From assembly GCF_001884135.1 (NCBI RefSeq), contig NZ_MAOC01000038.1, positions 62,001-126,000 of the forward strand: 64,000 nucleotides of DNA, read 5' to 3'. A model generated the notes under the pieces. The model worked only from the letters and a program-made list of their open reading frames with translations, ran no database searches and was not told the DNA's origin. The stretch's first letter is position 1, and every line of letters begins with the position of its first letter. This document shows positions 54,270-64,000 of the stretch, in pieces. Both the position numbers and the translations under genes were made by a program. The stretch comes from Bacillus nitratireducens. Its GTDB lineage: Bacteria > Bacillota > Bacilli > Bacillales > Bacillaceae_G.

Positions 54270-54299
54270 ATTATAGCAAACTTCAAATTCCTATGTCGA
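54270..54299 (-). promoter_or_regulatory. Candidate SigA promoter of nuo operon
   Basis: Minus strand: -35 TCGACA (54294-54299), 18-base spacer, extended -10 TGCTATAAT (TATAAT at 54270-54275). A close match to the SigA consensus, about 105 bases before the nuoA ribosome site. Confidence 0.7.
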
Positions 54300-54347
54300 T
54301 ATATTGGGGACAGAAACAACAATTAATACTTGCTAAACAAATCTATT

Positions 54348-54375
54348 TTTACAACTCATTATAAATGTGTAAAAT
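54348..54375 (+). promoter_or_regulatory. Candidate SigA promoter of GGDEF-EAL gene
   Basis: -35 TTTACA (54348-54353), 16-base spacer, -10 TAAAAT (54370-54375), about 85 bases before the ATG at 54467. Confidence 0.55.
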
Positions 54376-54466
54376 AAATATAGAAATTCTATATATTTTT
54401 CAAGCAATCCTAAAAAAACATAAACTACAAAAGGTGGTTCTTATGTATATACAGTAGGTGATATAA

Positions 54467-57196
54467 ATGACAAAACAAGCACACGTAAGTATCCTTATAA
54501 GCATTTCATTGTTGTATATAACTATTCATTACGTATCAGTGCCCTTTTTATATGAGTACGCACTCCCATTTCAAATATTAACGGGCATCAGTACCATATT
54601 AATTGATATTACAATTTGCAGTTATATATTTTATTTTTCAAATGTAAAACAAGGGTTATCCCGTTTGTTTTGGATAACATTAACTATCGGATCCTTCTCT
54701 TATTTCATCGGTGATATAGTAGTTGCTTATCAACGCTTAATTCTACATGACTACTATACATTCGTTGATCCATCAGACTTTTTTTACTTATTATTTTTAA
54801 TTAGCCTTGCATTTGCCTTTCTATATGAAATTATTTATGGCCGAAACTTATTGGAACAGCTTTCTACGATATGTGATATTTGTATTATTGTTACAGCTCA
54901 ATTTACTTTAAGCTACTATTTGCTTATCGAAAGAACCATTCATATTTTCACAACATCATATATCGACATGTTTGTTCAACTCACGTATCCAATGGCTGAT
55001 TTACTCTTTCTTTTAATAGGAATCAATCTTTTATTTAGACCATTATTCTTACTACCAAAACAAGTTGGTGCTCTTCTTGGCAGTGCTTTAATTTTGTATG
55101 CTACTGCGGATGCTATGTATTCTTATATAAAATACTTCCAGCCTGAGCACTCTATGTTCACAGTTGCTCCATTCTATCAAGTAACTTTAGTATTGGTAGC
55201 AATCGCTTGTATACTTCACACAAAAGAACCTGAAAAACATGAACAAGTATTACTAACACCTCGATTGGGTGAATCAATCCGATTATCATTACCGTATATT
55301 TCTGTAGTGATGCTTATTGTTTTTATATTGGTCGAAAATGTTTTTGCACCTATCCTAGTAATTGGACTGATGGTAACTTTCGCCTTCGTTCTCATACGCC
55401 ACATGTTAGTCCGAAGACAAAATAAAATATTATTGCTAGCACAAATGCAATTCAACTCGGAACTCGAGAAACAAATTGAACTACGTACAGAAGATTTAGT
55501 AGAACAAAAAAACGAGTTATATCATAACCAACAAATGTTTAAATCTTTATATGAGCATCATCCAGATCCAATTTTCACATTAGATTTGTACGGTAATTTT
55601 CTAAATGTAAACAACGCTGGAACCACTTTACTCGGTTATCAAACGAATGAATTATTAAACCAACCATACTATTCACTTATGTATGAAGAAGACTTGGAAG
55701 AAATCATTAATGCCTTCCATCACGTAAAAAAAGGGAAATCTATTTCTTTAGAAATACGGGCATATCATAAAAATAAAGATATTTACTATTTGCATGTCAC
55801 AGCTGTTCCCATCTTTTTAAAGGAACATATTTCTGGGGTTTATTTAATGATTAAAGATATTACAGAAAGCAAGCAGCAACAAGAACAAATTAACTTCCTA
55901 GCATATCACGATACTTTAACGGAGCTTGCAAATCGCCGTTCATTTCATCAACATTTAGAAAAAGCGATTGCACGAGCAAAAGTATCAAAAAGACCCTTTG
56001 CTGTTATGTTTATCGACCTAGATCGCTTTAAAGTTATTAATGATACCCTTGGTCACCGGATAGGAGATCTCCTATTAATTGCAGTAGCAAAAAGGCTCGA
56101 ACGAATATCGACACAGAATATGAAACTTGCTCGACTAGCTGGGGATGAGTTCACAATCCTTATCGAAAATTATGAAAAAAGAACAGATGTAAAAAGGATA
56201 GCTGATATGATTGTAGTAGCTATGAACGAACCATTCGAAATCGAAAATCAACATTTACACATCTCACCGAGTATCGGAATTGCCATATACCCTGAAGCAG
56301 GCGAAGACCCACTGTCTATTTTGCAACATGCCGATATGGCCATGTACGAAGCAAAAAATAAAGGGAAAAATCGCAGCTCCCTTTACACGAAAGAACTATA
56401 TAAGAAAATGGAACGAAAAGCTCGAATCGAAAAAGATTTGCCACTCGCTTTAGTAAACAACGAATTTTATCTCGTCTATCAACCACAAATTGATACGACA
56501 ACAAATAAAATTATCGGTGCTGAAGCATTAATACGTTGGAAACATCCACTATTAGGTGATATTTCACCATGCGAGTTCATCCCAATTGTAGAAGAGACAC
56601 CACAAGTCGTTCCTCTTGGACATTGGGTGTTAAGAGAATCTTGTCGTCAACTAAAAATATGGCAAAGTTTTGGATACACAAACTTAAAAATGAGTGTCAA
56701 TTTATCAGCGAGAGAATTTCAACAAAATCAATTAATCGAAAATATTTCACGAATACTAAAGGACGTTGAGATTGACCCGAAAGATGTAACACTTGAACTA
56801 ACAGAACGAATTGCGATGATTGATGAAAAAGAAACATTATCTAGACTAAAGCAATTAAAAGAATATGGTATTCAAACGTCCATTGATGACTTCGGTACCG
56901 GCTATTCTTCTCTTGCTTATTTATCAATTTTCCCTATCGATACATTAAAAGTACCAAAAGAATTTACACAACTAGCCGATCATCGACCTGAAGAAAGAGC
57001 CATCGTTTCCACTATCCTTTCTCTTGCAAATACTTTAAATCTCTCCGTCGTTGCTGAAGGAATTGAAACAGAAAAACAGCTTAAATTTTTGAAAAAAAAT
57101 AACTGTAATTACATGCAAGGTTACTATTTCAGTAAACCTCTAACAAGTAAAGAATTTATAAGATTTCTACAAAAAACACCCAGTATGAACCAATAG
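54467..57196 (+). CDS. Membrane GGDEF-EAL protein with PAS domain (c-di-GMP turnover)
   Basis: A protein of 909 aa. Residues 1-315 hold about eight or nine membrane segments, then a short coiled coil, a PAS domain (about 350-460, HHPDPIFTLDLYGNFLNVNN), a GGDEF domain with RLAGDEFTIL (the A variant of the signature) and an EAL domain with GAEALIRWKHP and SIDDFGTGYSS. The usual KIDxSF block of EAL reads KVPKEF here, which removes a conserved Asp. It could make or break down c-di-GMP in answer to a membrane or PAS signal. It is the only plus-strand gene here; AGGTG precedes the ATG. Confidence 0.88.
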   Translation: MTKQAHVSILISISLLYITIHYVSVPFLYEYALPFQILTGISTILIDITICSYIFYFSNVKQGLSRLFWITLTIGSFSYFIGDIVVAYQRLILHDYYTFVDPSDFFYLLFLISLAFAFLYEIIYGRNLLEQLSTICDICIIVTAQFTLSYYLLIERTIHIFTTSYIDMFVQLTYPMADLLFLLIGINLLFRPLFLLPKQVGALLGSALILYATADAMYSYIKYFQPEHSMFTVAPFYQVTLVLVAIACILHTKEPEKHEQVLLTPRLGESIRLSLPYISVVMLIVFILVENVFAPILVIGLMVTFAFVLIRHMLVRRQNKILLLAQMQFNSELEKQIELRTEDLVEQKNELYHNQQMFKSLYEHHPDPIFTLDLYGNFLNVNNAGTTLLGYQTNELLNQPYYSLMYEEDLEEIINAFHHVKKGKSISLEIRAYHKNKDIYYLHVTAVPIFLKEHISGVYLMIKDITESKQQQEQINFLAYHDTLTELANRRSFHQHLEKAIARAKVSKRPFAVMFIDLDRFKVINDTLGHRIGDLLLIAVAKRLERISTQNMKLARLAGDEFTILIENYEKRTDVKRIADMIVVAMNEPFEIENQHLHISPSIGIAIYPEAGEDPLSILQHADMAMYEAKNKGKNRSSLYTKELYKKMERKARIEKDLPLALVNNEFYLVYQPQIDTTTNKIIGAEALIRWKHPLLGDISPCEFIPIVEETPQVVPLGHWVLRESCRQLKIWQSFGYTNLKMSVNLSAREFQQNQLIENISRILKDVEIDPKDVTLELTERIAMIDEKETLSRLKQLKEYGIQTSIDDFGTGYSSLAYLSIFPIDTLKVPKEFTQLADHRPEERAIVSTILSLANTLNLSVVAEGIETEKQLKFLKKNNCNYMQGYYFSKPLTSKEFIRFLQKTPSMNQ

Positions 57197-57214
57197 TTCA
57201 CACTGGGTGTTTTT
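57172..57214 (+). terminator. Bidirectional terminator between convergent genes
   Basis: AACACCCAGT(A)TGAAC and GTTCA(C)ACTGGGTGTT pair over 15 bp around CAATA, with A and T runs outside. The stop codon of the GGDEF-EAL gene (57194-57196) is in the loop. It faces the convergent DUF975 gene as well. Confidence 0.88.
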
Positions 57215-57228
57215 ATCCTGTTATTTGC

Positions 57229-57243
57229 GGGGGATGGCCCCCC
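57229..57243. other. GC-rich hairpin GGGGG-ATGG-CCCCC
   Basis: A 5-bp all-GC stem in an AT-rich intergenic stretch, just after the DUF975 gene. No T-run follows on either strand, so it is not a standard terminator. Confidence 0.4.
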
Positions 57244-57261
57244 ACTGATTAAAGCTTCACT

Positions 57262-57915
57262 TTATAGTGTTGGAATTTTTTTCTCGTAATATTCTTCTGC
57301 AATCTCTTCGTAAAAAGCTGCTGACGTAGTATAAAAATATGGAATTAACCATAAAAATCCAATCCCTAATGTAATACAACTCAATATAAACCAACCAATA
57401 AAACTTAAACATAAAATGAAATACTCCATTTTATGTCCGTCCATCATACGACGGCTTTCTGTAATAGCTTGATTTATGGAATACTCCGGATGATCATTTA
57501 TTATAAAGTACGTCATCGCATAAGAAAATGATTTAATAATACCTGGAATAATAAATAGTAAGCACCATAAGAAAATATAAATGTTTACTACTATATATAA
57601 TAAAAATGACTTTATAAACTTACTTCCTTCTGTAAACCACCTGAATATATGCCCAATACGCGCTTCTTTTTCACGAATTAGATGTAACGCTAAATAATAA
57701 CCACCTATCGTTAATGGACCTACCACCAATATTGTAATAACTTCTACTGTAAGTGAGTTATTTACTTCTTTCCAATCCCAAACCTGAGAGAAAACGAAAT
57801 CAATACTAAAACTAAAAGCTGAAATAAGAATCGAAATAAGTAGTGTTGCCCCGACAGCTAATCCCCATTTTCCTTCTAGTGAGTCCAGCGCTTCTCCTTT
57901 TAAATCACTAATCAT
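57262..57915 (-). CDS. DUF975 family membrane protein
   Basis: A protein of 217 aa with about five membrane segments: GEALDSLEGKWGLAVGATLL at the start (family pattern), SYAMTYFIINDHPEYSINQAI in mid-protein, and a last SFIGWFILSCITLGIGFLWL. It is a paralogue of the next gene (57960-58745), with the same motifs in order. Function unknown. The ATG has GGAGG six bases upstream. Confidence 0.82.
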   Translation of the reverse strand: MISDLKGEALDSLEGKWGLAVGATLLISILISAFSFSIDFVFSQVWDWKEVNNSLTVEVITILVVGPLTIGGYYLALHLIREKEARIGHIFRWFTEGSKFIKSFLLYIVVNIYIFLWCLLFIIPGIIKSFSYAMTYFIINDHPEYSINQAITESRRMMDGHKMEYFILCLSFIGWFILSCITLGIGFLWLIPYFYTTSAAFYEEIAEEYYEKKIPTL

Positions 57916-57959
57916 ACCTAGCCTCCTATACGTAACAATTCTATTAGTATAGCATATTA

Positions 57960-58745
57960 CTACTGCAATTCACCTTTTGCAATATAGCGATAAAAATGCG
58001 CTGTCGTTGTACCTACATATGGACTAAGCCAAAGAAATCCTATTCCAAGAGTAAAAGTAGCTAAGATAGCCCATCCTATGAAGCTAAGCCATAAAAGAAA
58101 CAAATCTAGTTTATGTCCCTTCATAAGGTTCTTACTTTCTTTCATCGCCTGTGACACGCTATAATCTGGATTTTCAATCATAACATAATACGTCATCGCA
58201 TAAGAAAAATACATCACAATCATGCCGACAATCGAAATAGCTAATAATACGAAGAAAGCAATTGCAAACGACATATTCCCTTCTTCACCAAAAAACGCGA
58301 ATAAACCTAGTAACAACATCGGGATCCATGTACCTGTATATAACAAAATTGCAAGCATAGCCCACATTGTTTTCATCATTCTTTTAAAACCACGAAATCC
58401 TTCGAATAGGTGATCTACTTTTGCACCTTCTCGTTTACTAATTTGTAGCAGTACATTCGTATAGCCGTATGATGTAATACCGTAAGATGCATTACTTAAA
58501 ATGATCATTATGCAATAAAAAATTCCAAATGTAATACCTGCCCCAGTTGATATTGTTTCCTCTTCAAGTGAGCCTGTTAAACCAGCAAATAAAAAAAATA
58601 TAATAATTCCTGGAATTAAAAGTATAAGCATTGCAACCATTGCAACAACATAACTTAAAATAAAATATAAAATCGTTGATCCAACACCTAGTCCCCAATT
58701 TCCCTTTAAAGAGTGCAACGCTTCTCGTTTCATTTCACCGATCAT
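57960..58745 (-). CDS. DUF975 family membrane protein
   Basis: A protein of 261 aa with six membrane segments. Shares REALHSLKGNWGLGVG, SYAMTYYVMIENPDYSVSQA and SFIGWAILATFTLGIGFLWL with the neighbour, so the two arose by tandem duplication. The spacing (44 bases) suggests one transcript. AAAGGAG precedes the ATG. No function is established. Confidence 0.82.
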   Translation of the reverse strand: MIGEMKREALHSLKGNWGLGVGSTILYFILSYVVAMVAMLILLIPGIIIFFLFAGLTGSLEEETISTGAGITFGIFYCIMIILSNASYGITSYGYTNVLLQISKREGAKVDHLFEGFRGFKRMMKTMWAMLAILLYTGTWIPMLLLGLFAFFGEEGNMSFAIAFFVLLAISIVGMIVMYFSYAMTYYVMIENPDYSVSQAMKESKNLMKGHKLDLFLLWLSFIGWAILATFTLGIGFLWLSPYVGTTTAHFYRYIAKGELQ

Positions 58746-58851
58746 TGATTCATCTCCTTTACGAAATATAAATTGTTGTACATTCTCTACTTATACAAAC
58801 ACCAATATAATCATACCATTTTTGTAAAATTATTCATGAACTATCATTTAT

Positions 58852-58888
58852 AAAAAAAACCGTAAAGGCAAAGCCTTTACGGTTTTTT

Positions 58889-58890
<2 letters not shown>
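58852..58890 (-). terminator. Terminator of the atp operon
   Basis: AAAACCGTAAAGGC and GCCTTTACGGTTTT pair perfectly over 14 bp with a 3-base loop, flanked by eight A and eight T. It overlaps the last bases of atpC and can act both ways. Confidence 0.9.
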
Positions 58891-59302
<412 letters not shown>

Positions 59303-59310
59303 CTAAGGCC

Positions 59311-60810
<1,500 letters not shown>

Positions 60811-60843
60811 CTAAAAGAGCCGCTTCCACTTTTATTGAATCTA

Positions 60844-60944
60844 GCTCCGGCGGTTAGAATGTTCGGTGGCTTCGCTTTTTCCTGCGAGGCACAAATCGCC
60901 TCTACGTCAAAAGCTCCATCCCCCTCTCATTCTGAACGAACCGC
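60844..60944 (-). repeat. Hairpin repeat copy 1 (atpG-atpD spacer)
   Basis: GCGGTT (60850-60855) pairs with AACCGC (60939-60944), and AGAATG (60856-60861) with CATTCT (60928-60933), leaving a 5-base bulge. Inside is a further hairpin GAGGC/GCCTC (60885-60902). The left part (AGCTCCGGCGGTTAGAATG) is nearly the same as in copy 2 at 62030-62090. Confidence 0.7.
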
Positions 60945-60959
60945 TTCCACCTTTTAATA

Positions 60960-61826
<867 letters not shown>

Positions 61827-61910
61827 TCACCACCTTTTTTCCGGAAGTTGGCACGATTAGTAAGAATCCTCTTCCTAATCTAGGTTGCAAGATATTCTTG
61901 CTCATGATTG

Positions 61911-61944
61911 AAGGAAAAGAATAGGTGCACCTACTCTTTTCCTT
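61911..61944 (-). repeat. 34-bp near-perfect palindrome between atpA and atpG
   Basis: AAGGAAAAGA (61911-61920) and TCTTTTCCTT (61935-61944) pair, and the centre TAGGTGCACCTA is itself a palindrome; there is one A-C mismatch. The T tract is missing, so it is more likely an mRNA processing or stability hairpin than a terminator. Confidence 0.65.
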
Positions 61945-62029
61945 TACATAACCGTCAGCAATCTCAAAAGCTGAGATGCCTTTATATGATCTAGCTAAGC
62001 CACAGTCGGCTTCACTTTTTATTTATCTA

Positions 62030-62090
62030 GCTCCAGCGGCTTGAATGCTCGGTGGCTTCACTTCTTCCCCCTCACATTCAGAACAGCCGC
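62030..62090 (-). repeat. Hairpin repeat copy 2 (atpA-atpG spacer)
   Basis: GCGGCT (62036-62041) pairs with AGCCGC (62085-62090), and TGAATG (62042-62047) with CATTCA (62075-62080), leaving a 4-base bulge. Compared with copy 1, two positions of the stem differ on both sides in a way that keeps pairing (T-A to C-G, and A-T to T-A). Confidence 0.7.
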
Positions 62091-62105
62091 TTCCGCTTTT
62101 ATTTA

Positions 62106-64000
<1,895 letters not shown>

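Larger units (their letters stand above)
54160..54466. other. Divergent promoter region of nuo operon and GGDEF-EAL gene
   Basis: 307 bases between nuoA (minus) and the GGDEF-EAL gene (plus). It holds a minus-strand promoter, a 12-bp inverted repeat in the nuo leader, and a plus-strand promoter. No coding frame is seen. Confidence 0.7.

Overview
The window is chromosomal DNA of a Firmicute of the Bacillus cereus group. The evidence is the low GC content, the consensus Bacillus ribosome binding sites (GGAGG/GGGGTG), the sporulation genes (spoIIID, spoIIQ, spoIID), and the gene neighbourhoods atp operon / 11-gene nuo operon / ywzB-ywmB-murA-spoIID / spoIIID-mbl. Nearly everything is read from the minus strand; the one clear plus-strand gene is a GGDEF-EAL protein. 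No tRNA, rRNA or CRISPR array was seen.

Layout, left to right. (1) 1-3268: part of a lasso-peptide cluster. A cyclase (asparagine-synthetase-like), an overlooked 43-codon precursor gene at 1185-1316, an HPr-kinase-like peptide kinase, and the start of a PqqD-like leader-binding protein that runs off the left edge. This is the most interesting system here: a paeninodin-type lasso peptide expected to be phosphorylated on its C-terminal Ser. (2) 3269-4296: about 1 kb without an intact gene, with a perfect 28-bp palindrome and a broken reading frame. (3) 4297-29218: an exopolysaccharide operon built like B. subtilis eps. The conserved frame (epsA, epsB, an EAR-like structured RNA, epsC, epsD, epsF-like, epsG, a Wzx flippase, epsL, epsM, epsN) encloses an AT-rich, strain-specific interior of glycosyltransferases, a pyruvyltransferase, an O-acyltransferase and a GH88/105-type hydrolase. 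EpsC, EpsN, EpsM and EpsL together would make and load a di-N-acetylbacillosamine-type sugar on undecaprenyl phosphate. The other transferases extend the unit, Wzx exports it and EpsG polymerises it under control of EpsA/EpsB.

(4) 29219-32144: an IS3-family remnant, galU, and a glycosyltransferase pseudogene. (5) 32145-35088: mbl, spoIIID, a 44-aa membrane peptide and spoIIQ, with candidate SigE and SigF promoters. (6) 35250-39730: a two-gene ABC exporter, a protein that joins a degenerate ABC ATPase to a LytTR DNA-binding domain, and an acyl-CoA ligase. (7) 40016-43624: spoIID, murA, ywmB, ywzB. (8) 43837-54159: nuoABCDHIJKLMN, complex I without the NADH-oxidising subunits E, F and G, with a NuoC that carries a Lys/Ala-rich repeat extension. 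(9) 54467-57196 (+): GGDEF-EAL protein. (10) 57262-58745: two DUF975 membrane proteins. (11) 58889-64000: atpC, atpD, atpG, atpA and part of atpH, with two related hairpin elements inside the operon.

Start codons were re-chosen where a good Shine-Dalgarno sequence pointed to an internal ATG/GTG/TTG; each such case is stated in the entry. All functions are from sequence reading alone; no database search was run.
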